64,000 nucleotides of DNA from Paludibacter sp. (GCA_028692715.1 JAQUWU010000017.1:1-64000); one strand, 5' to 3'; positions 51,958 through 62,327 are shown, numbered from the stretch's first letter. The notes: generated from the letters alone by a model not told the origin. Translations and numbers: made by a program.

Positions 51958-54900
51958 TTAATTTGCTAACGATATAGTAACACTGAAAACAGTTCCCTTA
52001 TTAATTTCCGTACTAAACCATATTTTACCACCCGAAAGCTCGATAATATTTTTTGAAATAGCAAGTCCAAGTCCCATGCCGGTGTTTTTTGTAGTAAAGT
52101 TCGGAACAAATAGCTTATCACTTATCTCGTCATCGATACCAGCACCATTATCAATTATTTCAATTAGAACATTTCTAGCTTCTGTTTTCAGATTCACCTG
52201 AATTTTCCCATTTCGGTTTGGAGGAATAGATTGTATGGCATTTTTTAATAAATTATTAAATACCTGAACCAATTGTTCGGGGTCGGCATACACATATACT
52301 CCCGAATCGTTTCCACTAAATTTTATTTGAATTTCTTCGTTATTATTTCTGAATAATTGCACCACAGAATGTAATTTTGCAGCAATATCCACTTTCTCGA
52401 ACTTAGCTTCGGGCATGCGGGCAAAATTTGAAAAAGTACCAGCAATTCGAGAAAGATTATCAATCTGCTCAATCAACATATCGGTAGATTTACTGAAATA
52501 TTCATCAAAACGTTCATCGTTCATTTTCTTTGTCCGTTGCATTTGCTGAATAGTCAGTTTCATTGGAGTAAGCGGATTATTTATCTCGTGAGCCACCTGA
52601 CGTGCCATCGATTTCCAGGCAGTTTCTCTTTCGGATTTTGCCAACAATTGTGCGCTATGTTCCAACTCATCAATTGTTCGGTTATATTGTATCACAAGTT
52701 GGCCAATTTCATCGTTCAGCGAATATTCAATTTTTTCGTTACGTTCACCAAGCCTCATTTCTTTTAGTTTATTTTGAATAATATTCAGCGGAGCGGAAAG
52801 TTGTTTTCCTATAAATAGACTAAGGAGAATGGCCAGGACTATAATTATCAGGTAGATATGAATAATTACAGTCAGAAAACTTTCTATCTCGCTGCGAATT
52901 TCGCTCTGACTGAAAAACTGTGGAATAGCAATATAACCAATTTGTAGAAAATCACCGTTGTAAAAGTCGGTATATCCGGTCAGATAATTCAATTTCCCAA
53001 TATGTTCGTATTGATTAATATTGGCTTCTTGAGTAAAAAATGGTATCGGTGAAATACGGTTACTAATTAGACTTTTGTTGAAAATAAGAGGTTGTGAACT
53101 CCCAACCAACACACCATAATTATTGTAAACATGAATATCGGTGTGGTAAATATACGACAAATCCTGCAAATCGAAATTCAGATTCTGAGTGTTCATATTA
53201 TTTAAATCCTGACTCCAATAATACATATCCTGAAGTGATTTTTGGATATATATTTTTTTATTTTCCAAATTAGCAATTTGCTCTTTCTTATATTTTTGTT
53301 GAATAAAATTTACTGATACATAGAATATCCCTAAAAAACTAATAAGAAGTAATGAAATAAAAGCATATTGGAATTTTGCCGTTAGTCCAAGCCGGTAATT
53401 TCTTTTTTTACGAGCCATTTGAAAACCCCATACAAATAACCAACTAACAGCAAAAAAAGCAAAAAAAGTGTACAGGAAATAATACAAATATTCAATTGGA
53501 TTGTATAATTGTTGTTCGGTTAATACGATATATGTATTGGGGTTAGCAGCCAGTATAAAATGAACTTTCCCGTTGAATATTGTTTTGAAAATATCTGACT
53601 TTTGGGTTGGAATCCAGTTCCCAATATTTGGGTATTCCTCGTTTCCAGAGGAGTAAACCAAATTTTGATTTTCATACCGTGCGATGGTCAGGTTTAATTT
53701 AGTAAGAATATCAGGTGATGAATTTATTAACAAATTGGGAAAGCTGTAACTTTTAAAATTTCGTCGTGGATAAAACTCCATAAAAAATTCCAACGAATCA
53801 TTCTTTGTTTTAATCGGAAAGGCACCAATATATGACATATTGTTTTCGTTTGCGGGAACACTGTAGAAATGCGTATTCTTAAGCTTAGAACCTACATCTT
53901 CGATGTATTTTCTGTAATCCTGATGTAAATCGGTATTTATCGATGCAACATTTAATCGCATTTCGTATTTATTCCAGAAACCCCTCAAGTACTTTTCGTT
54001 AATATATTTGTTTGCGGTAAGTAACGAGTCCTGATTTTGAATCAGAGTTTTAATTTTCTCGTCATTGTTTATTTTAATATCTAGTTCTTCCAATAAAATA
54101 TCTGCCATTCTATCGTTCTCAAAATTACCGTTTACATAAATATTCTGAGCCAATAATTTATACTTTTGGTATTTTAAATTATCGTTGATAAAGTATGAGT
54201 TAACAACTAAAAAAGAAGTAAAACCCAAGAGCCAAATAGCAATATAACCATATATATTTCTGTATTTTGGGAATAAATAGGGTAAATATAAAAGAATTGA
54301 AAGTATTGAGTACCAGATTCCTAGACGTAGAGAATCATCCGGCGACAATATCCAACATAGAAAACTGATAAAAAAAGTAAGAATAATATCAATAGAGAAT
54401 GCACTATTTGTTTTTTGATGAGTATTAAACCAATGATGTGTTTTGTAAAAAAGTAATGTGAGTCCTATCCCCCAAATTAATATAAGAAAATGAACCCAAA
54501 TAGATACTGTTGAGAAATCATTAAAACGCAAAATGGTTAGTTGTATGCTTGAATGATAAATTAATCCACTCATCAGATAAAATACTAGTCCAAAATATAA
54601 TGCATACAAAATTTGTAATATTATACGACTGAAATTTTGTTTTAAAGTGTCGGTGTTTACATGAAAATACAGGAGATATATGCTGGCGAAAAAGTAACCG
54701 GTAACCACCGTAAGGTGGCTAATTGAAGCTAGTAATGGATTAGATGCATATTGAAACGGGGAAAATATTTTGTTTAAAAAAAATACTCCGGGAATATTAA
54801 AGTATAAGCATATTCCGATAAGAACTGCAACACTCAACGAAACAATAGAGAAATTTTTAAAGTTAAAGTATTTTTTCCCGAATAGATAAGGAGTTTGTGC

Positions 54901-55584
54901 ATAGATTGTAAAAAAGAGGAAAAATGCTAGAGAGAATGCAATTAATCCAATAATTGACCATGTTTCATTATATATAGGCTTTTTAAGTTCCGAAAGTGAA
55001 AACAAGTATTTCTCGTGTGAGCAGAAAACGGCTTGTTTACTTAAAGTGCTGTCGTTTATTATCTGCACCTTTTTATCCATGTCGAAACCCGTAGCAAAGT
55101 CATTCTGAAGCTCATCGTTTTCGTAGGGATAATTATTTTTTATTTTAATTAATGCCAGTAATTTAAAAGAATCAAAAGATAAAATACGACTCACACAATG
55201 TGCATTTGGTAAAGAAATGTAATGCCAATCGGTGGAGTCTAGAAATGATAGATTCGTAATATTGAGCTGATTATCCGACCAAAAAATCATTTCGTCATTA
55301 TTGAAAACGTAGTATGAGATATCGTTATTTATATACGGATAAGAAATCAGCGAATCGGTATTGTACCGAACGATAATTTTTTCCATATCCGATAATGTGG
55401 TAGCTGCTAACTTTTCCTTCTGAATTAGTTCAGATTGAAATTTATTAATTTGAATAGCATGAGAAGGAGATTGATTATAAAACCACGTACTTATTATTCC
55501 ACATATTATGCAGATAAAGAAGGCGTAAATAATTATTCGTTTGTTTTTTTTCATAGAATAAACATACTTATGATGTTCAGGCAA
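51958..55584 (-). CDS. Large membrane sensor histidine kinase, orphan
   Basis: 1208 residues. N-terminal TM (about 14-33), an extracytoplasmic part to about 205, a block of about nine TMs (205-460), a second extracytoplasmic domain (about 470-715), a TM near 720-740, another sensor loop, then a TM near 895-915. HAMP follows (LSAPLNIIQNKLKEM near 918), then H-box VAHEINNPLTPMK with His near 997, N-box NNLLKNAIQS near 1105, and ATP-lid GMGLGLAISK near 1180. NtrY-like kinase core. The start may instead be Met11 (55,554). No response regulator is adjacent. It starts 1 nt after the rlmH stop, so they are co-transcribed. Confidence 0.88.
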   Translation of the reverse strand: MPEHHKYVYSMKKNKRIIIYAFFICIICGIISTWFYNQSPSHAIQINKFQSELIQKEKLAATTLSDMEKIIVRYNTDSLISYPYINNDISYYVFNNDEMIFWSDNQLNITNLSFLDSTDWHYISLPNAHCVSRILSFDSFKLLALIKIKNNYPYENDELQNDFATGFDMDKKVQIINDSTLSKQAVFCSHEKYLFSLSELKKPIYNETWSIIGLIAFSLAFFLFFTIYAQTPYLFGKKYFNFKNFSIVSLSVAVLIGICLYFNIPGVFFLNKIFSPFQYASNPLLASISHLTVVTGYFFASIYLLYFHVNTDTLKQNFSRIILQILYALYFGLVFYLMSGLIYHSSIQLTILRFNDFSTVSIWVHFLILIWGIGLTLLFYKTHHWFNTHQKTNSAFSIDIILTFFISFLCWILSPDDSLRLGIWYSILSILLYLPYLFPKYRNIYGYIAIWLLGFTSFLVVNSYFINDNLKYQKYKLLAQNIYVNGNFENDRMADILLEELDIKINNDEKIKTLIQNQDSLLTANKYINEKYLRGFWNKYEMRLNVASINTDLHQDYRKYIEDVGSKLKNTHFYSVPANENNMSYIGAFPIKTKNDSLEFFMEFYPRRNFKSYSFPNLLINSSPDILTKLNLTIARYENQNLVYSSGNEEYPNIGNWIPTQKSDIFKTIFNGKVHFILAANPNTYIVLTEQQLYNPIEYLYYFLYTFFAFFAVSWLFVWGFQMARKKRNYRLGLTAKFQYAFISLLLISFLGIFYVSVNFIQQKYKKEQIANLENKKIYIQKSLQDMYYWSQDLNNMNTQNLNFDLQDLSYIYHTDIHVYNNYGVLVGSSQPLIFNKSLISNRISPIPFFTQEANINQYEHIGKLNYLTGYTDFYNGDFLQIGYIAIPQFFSQSEIRSEIESFLTVIIHIYLIIIVLAILLSLFIGKQLSAPLNIIQNKLKEMRLGERNEKIEYSLNDEIGQLVIQYNRTIDELEHSAQLLAKSERETAWKSMARQVAHEINNPLTPMKLTIQQMQRTKKMNDERFDEYFSKSTDMLIEQIDNLSRIAGTFSNFARMPEAKFEKVDIAAKLHSVVQLFRNNNEEIQIKFSGNDSGVYVYADPEQLVQVFNNLLKNAIQSIPPNRNGKIQVNLKTEARNVLIEIIDNGAGIDDEISDKLFVPNFTTKNTGMGLGLAISKNIIELSGGKIWFSTEINKGTVFSVTISLAN

Positions 55585-56058
55585 TTACTCGTGATGATAT
55601 GGTTCTCCTTTTATTATTGTCATAGCTCTGTAAAGTTGTTCCAGAAATATTAATCGTACCATTTGATGTGAAAAAGTCATTGTCGACAGCGATAATAATC
55701 CGTTTGCACGATCATACACCCGTTGCGAAAATCCGTATGGTCCGCCTACAACAAAAACTGTGCGCTTATTACCAGCATTCATTTTCTTTTGAATAAATTC
55801 TGAAAATCCAACGGAAGTAAGTTGTTTTCCTTTATCGTCGAGCAATACTAAATCATCAGCATTATCTATCTGTTTTAAAATCATATCGGCTTCTTTCTCC
55901 TTCTGCTCAGGTATCGATAATTTTTTAGTATTTTTCAATTCCGGAATAACAATACTTTCAAAAGGAATATAAAATTTCAACCTATTTTGGTATTCATCTT
56001 GCAGTTTTATCATTTGTGGGTTGGTCGTCTTACCAACAGTTAACAAGTTTATTTTCAT
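55585..56058 (-). CDS. rlmH: 23S rRNA pseudouridine-1915 N3-methyltransferase
   Basis: 157-residue SPOUT methyltransferase. SAM-binding knot segments are VFVVGGPYGFS near 103-113 and LSLSTMTFSHQMVRLIFLEQLYRA near 124-147, with the conserved C-terminal PYHHE. Length is typical. It is immediately upstream of the sensor kinase gene. Confidence 0.95.
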   Translation of the reverse strand: MKINLLTVGKTTNPQMIKLQDEYQNRLKFYIPFESIVIPELKNTKKLSIPEQKEKEADMILKQIDNADDLVLLDDKGKQLTSVGFSEFIQKKMNAGNKRTVFVVGGPYGFSQRVYDRANGLLSLSTMTFSHQMVRLIFLEQLYRAMTIIKGEPYHHE

Positions 56059-56120
56059 TTATTTAGTGGTTTCGCCCTTTTTGGCTTGCTATTTGTTGCC
56101 ATTAAAAAACATTCAAATTA

Positions 56121-56153
56121 TTTGGCTGTAACTGATTAATTAATGTATTTTTG
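56121..56153 (+). promoter_or_regulatory. Promoter of the DUF4783-nadC operon
   Basis: TTTG (56,121-56,124), 21-nt spacer, TATTTTTG (56,146-56,153): an exact match to the Bacteroidota consensus. It leaves a leader of about 85 nt. Confidence 0.75.
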
Positions 56154-56243
56154 TAGCGGGTTTTAGTATCGCAATGCAAATATGGCATTTTTTAACGAGA
56201 AAACATTTCAAATAATAAATGTTTTTTCATAAAATTTAAACGT

Positions 56244-56633
56244 ATGAAAACAATAAAATTACTTTTACTTGGCTTTTGCTTGATTTTTTCCATACCTTCA
56301 ATGCAGGCTCAATCAACTGAAGTACCTTCGGAAATAATAACTTCGCTTGATAAAGGGAATGCAAGCCAGCTTTCATCTTATCTAAACGATAATGTCGAAT
56401 TGGTGATTGAAAATAAAAACGATATTTTCAGCAAACAGCAGGCTACCGGTATCATTGTCGATTTTTTTCGTAAAAATAAAGTAACTGATTTTGTTTTGCT
56501 GCATAAAGGCAACAAAGAAGCTGCCAGCTTTGCTATTGGCACATTAAAAACAACTACCGGAACTTTTCGTGTATATGTATTAACCCGTAAAAACGAGATT
56601 CAACAACTCCGAATTGAACCTTCAAATGACTAA
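56244..56633 (+). CDS. DUF4783 exported protein
   Basis: 129 residues with a signal peptide (MKTIKLLLLGFCLIFSIPSMQA, cleavage about residue 22). The mature part fits DUF4783, an NTF2-like small domain of Bacteroidota, with LSSYLNDNVELVIENKNDIFSKQQA near 42-66. Function unknown. It overlaps nadC by 8 nt. Confidence 0.85.
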   Translation: MKTIKLLLLGFCLIFSIPSMQAQSTEVPSEIITSLDKGNASQLSSYLNDNVELVIENKNDIFSKQQATGIIVDFFRKNKVTDFVLLHKGNKEAASFAIGTLKTTTGTFRVYVLTRKNEIQQLRIEPSND

Positions 56634-57465
56634 CGATTTGGAACAACTTATTTCGCTTTGGTTCGCCGAAGATATTGGCGATGGCGACCACACAACACTT
56701 TCGTGTATTCCTGCAACTGCTTTAGGAAAATCTCAGTTAATAATTAAAGAAAATGGCGTTTTAGCCGGTGTAGAAGTAGCACGCGAAATTTTCCGTGCAT
56801 TCGATTCTGAGCTAAAAATGACTGTATTCATCAACGATGGTGCAGAGGTAAAAGTCGGCGATGTGGCTTTCGTGGTTGAAGGTAAAATTCAATCGTTGCT
56901 ACAAACTGAACGATTAATGCTGAATATTTTGCAACGCATGAGTGGTGTTGCTACCCGTACCCGTGAATATGTAAAAGCCTTGGAAGGCACGAAAACACGT
57001 GTTTTGGATACACGTAAAACGACTCCCGGACTTCGTCTTCTCGAAAAGGAAGCAGTAAAAATTGGTGGAGGTGTTAATCACCGAATTGGTTTATACGATA
57101 TGATTTTGTTAAAAGATAATCATGTAGATTTTGCCGGTGGTATTGATAAAGCTATTCTTCGTGCTCAGGATTACCTTAAAGAAAAAAATAAGGATTTAAA
57201 AATTGAAATAGAAGTACGTAACTTCGACGAATTGGCTCAGGTAATGGCAGTTGGTGGTGTCGACAGAATTATGCTCGACAATTTTACTCCCGAAAATACC
57301 CGCAAAGCTGTAGAAATTATTAATGGAAAATACGAAACAGAATCTTCTGGTGGAATTACTTTCGCAACCTTGAAAGAATATGCCGAATGCGGTGTCAATT
57401 TTATTTCGGTAGGAGCTTTAACTCACTCTGTAAAGAGTTTGGATATTAGTTTTAAAGCGGTATAA
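56626..57465 (+). CDS. nadC: Nicotinate-nucleotide pyrophosphorylase (quinolinate phosphoribosyltransferase)
   Basis: Makes nicotinate mononucleotide from quinolinate and PRPP in NAD synthesis. The 279-residue protein has AEDIGDGDHTT near 14-24, the substrate-site stretch TRKTTPGLRLLEKEAVKIGGG near 128-148, and KDNHVDFAGG. I chose ATG 56,626; an upstream TTG at 56,614 would add four residues but only inside DUF4783. The 8-nt overlap suggests translational coupling. A strong terminator follows. Confidence 0.94.
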   Translation: MTNDLEQLISLWFAEDIGDGDHTTLSCIPATALGKSQLIIKENGVLAGVEVAREIFRAFDSELKMTVFINDGAEVKVGDVAFVVEGKIQSLLQTERLMLNILQRMSGVATRTREYVKALEGTKTRVLDTRKTTPGLRLLEKEAVKIGGGVNHRIGLYDMILLKDNHVDFAGGIDKAILRAQDYLKEKNKDLKIEIEVRNFDELAQVMAVGGVDRIMLDNFTPENTRKAVEIINGKYETESSGGITFATLKEYAECGVNFISVGALTHSVKSLDISFKAV

Positions 57466-57485
57466 AAGTGTTTAATAAAATATTA

Positions 57486-57524
57486 AAAGCGACTGATTCA
57501 ATGTGAATTAGTCGCTTTATTTTT
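57486..57524 (+). terminator. Terminator after nadC
   Basis: A 15-bp stem with one G-U pair (57,486-57,500 with 57,504-57,518) and a 3-nt loop, followed by ATTTTT. Strong. Confidence 0.9.
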
Positions 57525-57586
57525 ACAATAACCGCACCTAAAAAATGAATACGGGATTCATCATTTTAATTCTAATAATATAGTAG

Positions 57587-58213
57587 TTAAAATAAATTCA
57601 CTGGATTTAAACTCAAAGTATCTTTACTAAAAATAAAAATAGCAATGGCCATCGAAATAAAAGCTATTACTATTACAACCTGCAACCACGATACTTTTTG
57701 GATAGCTTGTTTATCTTTCCGTTCACAAACTTCTCCCGGGCAATGTTGGGCTTTTTCTTTGTAAAATAAATTATAAAAAGAACATCCCAGACAAATTCCT
57801 AAAGCAGATTCGAAAAATAGAAAAATCTGACAAACGAGGCATATAATGCCTGTAATTGGACTTGTAGAGTTCATTACAAGAAGTAATACAAACATGGTTA
57901 CTGCTAAAGCCAGACCAATAATCCATGCAAATTTCTTTTGTGCAGCACCTACGTATTCTGGTGTTTGACGACTTACTATCATCCTACCAATAATTAGAGT
58001 AGGAGCGTATTTCGGACTAATAAAAACCCTAATAAAAAAATCTACTAAGAAAATTAGTACAAAAAATTTCAGAAGGATAAAATTGCCTGTGTAAATTACA
58101 TGCTGAATAGAAATAAATACAAATAAAAAGAGAACTCCTGCTGCTGCTCTTATTTCACGCTCATTTAATACAGGTATGTTGTAACCTTTTACTGTTTCAC
58201 CAAATTGTTTCAT
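57587..58213 (-). CDS. DUF4395 membrane protein
   Basis: 208 residues from ATG 58,213 (MKQFGETVKGYNIPVLNERE), chosen over an upstream Met at 58,246 because the family starts there. Five or six hydrophobic helices, with the DUF4395 features near PVLNEREIRAAAGVLFL. A Cys-rich loop (CLGCSFYNLFY, then CPGEVCERK) near 140-165 could bind metal or be redox active. Function unknown. Confidence 0.8.
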   Translation of the reverse strand: MKQFGETVKGYNIPVLNEREIRAAAGVLFLFVFISIQHVIYTGNFILLKFFVLIFLVDFFIRVFISPKYAPTLIIGRMIVSRQTPEYVGAAQKKFAWIIGLALAVTMFVLLLVMNSTSPITGIICLVCQIFLFFESALGICLGCSFYNLFYKEKAQHCPGEVCERKDKQAIQKVSWLQVVIVIAFISMAIAIFIFSKDTLSLNPVNLF

Positions 58214-58317
58214 AAATTCATTTTTTTTTAATAAATATGTAAACATTTAAATCTGATTGGACTATTTTAAATGCATAGTTGGTATAACATTATATTCAGA
58301 CAATTGTTCTTAAACGC

Positions 58318-58379
58318 AAAATCCCGCTTCAACATAGTTAAAGCGAGATTTTTAAAGTCCCCTTTAGGGCATTTAGGGG
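58318..58379 (-). terminator. Terminator/repeat region after purL
   Basis: A 12-bp stem (AAATCCCGCTT left arm at 58,318-58,329, complement at 58,341-58,352 with a wobble) follows the purL stop on the minus strand and ends in TTTT. Before it, CCCCTTTAGGGC/TAGGGG (58,359-58,379) forms a second, smaller palindrome of a common Bacteroidota type. Confidence 0.6.
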
Positions 58380-58383
58380 TTTT

Positions 58384-61300
58384 CTATTTATTTTTTTCTA
58401 CCCAAACTCTAGCATTAACAAACGCTTCTACCCACGGAGTTATCTGATCACTATTTTTGCGTTCAGCAGGATAATTAGCCCATTGCCAAGGAAATACGGC
58501 ACGTTCAGGATGTGGCATCATGGCTAAGTGACGACCATTAGTAGAACAGATTCCTGCTACTGAATAATCAGAACCATTAGGATTTGCAGGATAAGTTGAA
58601 TAGGAGTATTTTGCAATAATATTATATTCGTTTTCAGCTTTTGGCAAATAGAATTTTCCTTCACCATGAGCTACCCAAACACCCAATTTGCTTCCTCCCA
58701 TTGAGCCCAACATTACAGAATTGTTTTCAGGGATATCCAATCCAATGAAACCGGATTCAAATTTATGTGAATCGTTGTGTAACATACGTGGTTTTACATC
58801 ATGATCGGGATTTACCAAACCCAGTTCAATCATAAGCTGACAACCGTTACAAATTCCCAAACTTAAAGTATCTTCCCGTTTGTAGAAATTATCCAGAGCA
58901 AGTTTCGCTTTTTCATTATATAGGAAGCCGCCTGCCCAGCCTTTTGCAGAACCAAGAACGTCGGAATTTGAGAATCCACCACAGAATACAATCATATTTA
59001 CATCTTCAAGTGTTTCGCGTCCTGTAGAAAGGTCAGTCATATGCACGTCTTTTACATCGAAACCTGCCAAATAAAGGGCATAAGCCATTTCACGATCACC
59101 ATTTGTTCCTTTGTCGCGAATAATGGCAGCTTTCACACCGCTTTTAGGATGTTTTTGGGAAATATCAAATTGTGAGAATTTGCCTTTAAAACTATCTGTA
59201 AACGCAAATTTCAACGGTTGATTTTTATAATTGTGGAAACGGGCAGAAGCACATATTTCGCCACTTTGTTTGCGATCCAACAAATACGACGAATGAAACC
59301 ATACATCGCGTAAGTCATTTATTGCAAATGAATAAGCTTCTTTTTTACGGTTAATTTCCAAACGGCGTTCGGCAATTGGAGTGGCAATGCGTGCAAATCC
59401 AACTCCATTTTCGGTAAGAATTTTTTCAACAGCACGTTTGTCTTTTACTTGAATAAGAACTCCCGGATTTTCAGCAAATAACATGGTAACTAAGGAATAT
59501 TCTGCAATATAATCCAAATTGACATTCAAACCACCGTTTGTATTAGCAAAACACATTTCCAATAAAGCAGTAATAATACCACCTTCGGAAATATCGTGAC
59601 CAGACAAAATCAAATTTTTTCCAATCATTCCCTGAATACTGTCGAAAGCAGCTTTGAAATATTCAGCATCTTTTACTGTTGGCACTTCGTTACCAATTTT
59701 ATTGAGGGTTTGAGCCAATACTGAACCACCCAGTTTATGTTTGTCAAACGAAAAATCGATATAATAAACTGCTGTTTTTTCGTCATTTACTAAAACCTGA
59801 CCAACTGTTTTCTTCACGTCTGAAACTTCTGCGCCTGCCGAAATAATTACAGTTCCCGGAGAGAATACTTTATCATCAGCATATTTTTGAGTCATCGAAA
59901 GTGAATCTTTTCCGGTTGGAATATTGATACCCAACGAGCAACAAAAATCGCTACATGCTTCTACAGCTTTATAAAGTCGGGCATCTTCTCCCGGATTATT
60001 ACAAGGCCACATCCAGTTTGCACTTAGCGATACACCATCAAGTCCATCAGTAAGTGGAGCCCATATTATATTTGTTAGAGCTTCTGCAACAGCAAGTACC
60101 GAACCTGCTTCTGAATCGATCATTGCAGCCAGTGGTGCATGACCAATTGAAGTTGCAATACCGTTTGTACCACGATAGTCTAATGCTACAACACCCAAAT
60201 CATTCAGAGGTAATTGAATTTCACCTGCACATTGCTGACGCGCAATCTTACCGGTAATAGAACGGTCCACTTTATTTGTCAACCAATCTTTGCAAGCAAC
60301 AGATTCTACCTGTAATACATTATTTATATATTCCAGAATTTTGTCTTCGCTGATTTCGACGGGAGCATATTTTTCTTCAATAGTAGTGTCCGTCATAATA
60401 GTACGAGGCGGTTTACCAAACATATCTTCGAGACCTAAATTAATGGGTTTTTCGCCGTCAGCCTGTTCGAAAACGAATTTCATATCTCCGGTAGTTTCAC
60501 CCACAACATACATAGGAGCACGCTCACGTTCGGCAATTCTACGTACTACTTCAATGTCTTTTTCAGGAATAACCATTCCCATACGTTCCTGACTTTCGTT
60601 ACCTACAATTTCTTTGGCACTTAATGTAGGATCGCCAACTGGAAGTGCGGATAAATCAATTTTTCCACCGGTAGTTTCCACTAATTCGGACAAACAGTTT
60701 AAATGACCGCCAGCTCCATGATCATGAATGGAAACAATCGGATTATTATCAGCTTCGGCCAAGGTACGGATAACATTGGCTACACGTTTTTGCATTTCAG
60801 GATTGGCGCGTTGGACAGCATTCAATTCTATAGCATTGTCATATTCTCCTGTCTGAACAGAAGAAACAGCAGCACCACCCATACCAATTCGATAGTTGTC
60901 ACCACCCATTACAACCACTTTTTCTCCGGCTTTTACTTCGCCTTTCAGTGCATCTTTCATGGTTCCAAAACCAACACCACCGGCAAGCATAATCACTTTA
61001 TCGTAACCAAATTTCTTATTATTTTCTTCGTGTTCGAAAGTGAGTAACGATCCGCATATAAGCGGTTGTCCGAATTTATTTCCAAAATCAGAAGCTCCGT
61101 TCGAAGCTTTTATCAAAATTTGTTCAGGGGTTTGATACAACCAGTTACGAGGATTTATAGCTTTTTCCCAATTGCGTGCATTGTCATTTCTTGTGTAAGA
61201 AGTCATATATACTGCAGTTCCTGCAATGGGTAAACTAGCTTTCCCACCACCGAGACGGTCACGTATTTCGCCTCCTGCACCGGTTGCAGCACCATTGAAT

Positions 61301-62085
61301 GGCTCAACGGTAGTCGGGAAGTTATGTGTTTCAGCTTTTAACGAAATAACTGATTCAATTTCTTTTATTTCAAAGAAATCCGGTTTATCACCACTTGCCG
61401 GAGCAAATTGTTCGATTCTCGGACCGGCATTAAAAGCAACATTGTCTTTGTATGCAGAAACAAGTTTATTCGGGTTTTCTTCCGATGTTTTACGAATCAT
61501 TTTAAAAAGTGTCAACTCTTTTTCTTCGCCATCGATAATAAATTGCCCGTTGAAAATTTTATGACGACAATGTTCAGAATTTACTTGAGAAAATCCAAAA
61601 ACCTCACTGTCAGTAAGTTTACGACCCACCTTTTCTCTAATTCCATTCAGGTAATCTATTTCATCGGGACTTAATGCTAAACCTTCCTGAGCACTATATG
61701 CAGCTATATCATCAATTTCCAAAATTGGATCAGGTTGTTTTTCAACTGTAAATGTATCCTGTCCCAATCCTGTATAAATACGTTGCAACATGGGGTCATA
61801 TTCCAAACCACCTTTAACTGATGGTGTTTGAGGAACAGCCTGATATTCTTCTATACGAATAATGCCGGAAATTCCCATGTTTTGAGTAATTTCAACGGCA
61901 TTTGTGCTCCAAGGAGTAATCATTTCGCGGCGAGGACCGACATAATTTCCTTCTACGGATTCGACATTCAGGAGAATAGACTCTCCAAATAACCATTCTA
62001 ACTTTCGTACATTCTCTGTATCCAATGTGTTTTTTGATTCTACAGCGTAAATGTGTTGGGCGGGAGTTCGAAAAAATTGAATCAT
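58384..62085 (-). CDS. purL: Phosphoribosylformylglycinamidine synthase, single-chain
   Basis: 1233-residue large-form enzyme of de novo purine synthesis (FGAR to FGAM). The N-terminal PurS-like part is followed by two AIR-synthase-type ATP domains (GVGFGTMKDA and KDSLSMTQKYAD regions). The C-terminal class I glutaminase has Cys in GICNGCQ near 1080 and HPERAVFPW near 1200. Full length, no defects seen. Promoter with TATCTTTG is about 90 nt upstream. Confidence 0.96.
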   Translation of the reverse strand: MIQFFRTPAQHIYAVESKNTLDTENVRKLEWLFGESILLNVESVEGNYVGPRREMITPWSTNAVEITQNMGISGIIRIEEYQAVPQTPSVKGGLEYDPMLQRIYTGLGQDTFTVEKQPDPILEIDDIAAYSAQEGLALSPDEIDYLNGIREKVGRKLTDSEVFGFSQVNSEHCRHKIFNGQFIIDGEEKELTLFKMIRKTSEENPNKLVSAYKDNVAFNAGPRIEQFAPASGDKPDFFEIKEIESVISLKAETHNFPTTVEPFNGAATGAGGEIRDRLGGGKASLPIAGTAVYMTSYTRNDNARNWEKAINPRNWLYQTPEQILIKASNGASDFGNKFGQPLICGSLLTFEHEENNKKFGYDKVIMLAGGVGFGTMKDALKGEVKAGEKVVVMGGDNYRIGMGGAAVSSVQTGEYDNAIELNAVQRANPEMQKRVANVIRTLAEADNNPIVSIHDHGAGGHLNCLSELVETTGGKIDLSALPVGDPTLSAKEIVGNESQERMGMVIPEKDIEVVRRIAERERAPMYVVGETTGDMKFVFEQADGEKPINLGLEDMFGKPPRTIMTDTTIEEKYAPVEISEDKILEYINNVLQVESVACKDWLTNKVDRSITGKIARQQCAGEIQLPLNDLGVVALDYRGTNGIATSIGHAPLAAMIDSEAGSVLAVAEALTNIIWAPLTDGLDGVSLSANWMWPCNNPGEDARLYKAVEACSDFCCSLGINIPTGKDSLSMTQKYADDKVFSPGTVIISAGAEVSDVKKTVGQVLVNDEKTAVYYIDFSFDKHKLGGSVLAQTLNKIGNEVPTVKDAEYFKAAFDSIQGMIGKNLILSGHDISEGGIITALLEMCFANTNGGLNVNLDYIAEYSLVTMLFAENPGVLIQVKDKRAVEKILTENGVGFARIATPIAERRLEINRKKEAYSFAINDLRDVWFHSSYLLDRKQSGEICASARFHNYKNQPLKFAFTDSFKGKFSQFDISQKHPKSGVKAAIIRDKGTNGDREMAYALYLAGFDVKDVHMTDLSTGRETLEDVNMIVFCGGFSNSDVLGSAKGWAGGFLYNEKAKLALDNFYKREDTLSLGICNGCQLMIELGLVNPDHDVKPRMLHNDSHKFESGFIGLDIPENNSVMLGSMGGSKLGVWVAHGEGKFYLPKAENEYNIIAKYSYSTYPANPNGSDYSVAGICSTNGRHLAMMPHPERAVFPWQWANYPAERKNSDQITPWVEAFVNARVWVEKNK

Positions 62086-62177
62086 ACTTTATTTTAATGT
62101 TTCAGATGTTTTAAAATGCATAAGTGGCAGATTAGATGTTTGTTATAACTTAATATCTGCTATTCTCAATTCAAACG

Positions 62178-62185
62178 CAAAGATA
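62178..62185 (-). promoter_or_regulatory. Candidate -7 element of purL
   Basis: TATCTTTG on the minus strand, fitting TAnnTTTG, with a leader of about 85 nt. I see no purine riboswitch fold in the leader. Confidence 0.5.
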
Positions 62186-62296
62186 GTCAAATTTTACGGG
62201 GAAAAGAACACCCAATTAGCTTAAATATGGACAGTGAATTAATTTAAATATCATCAAATATAATTGGTCTGAATATTGAATTTGATTCAAAATCAA

Positions 62297-62327
62297 TTGG
62301 TTGTATGAAAACAATTTAGTATTTTTG
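62297..62327 (+). promoter_or_regulatory. Promoter of the 479-aa exported protein gene
   Basis: TTG (62,297-62,299), 20-nt spacer and TATTTTTG (62,320-62,327) match the Bacteroidota consensus. It shows that translation must start downstream, at 62,370, not at the TTG at 62,301. Confidence 0.65.

Noticed and set aside
62086-62200. Purine riboswitch in the purL leader
   Set aside because: No three-way-junction core or conserved loop sequence could be recognised; only a promoter element is supported.
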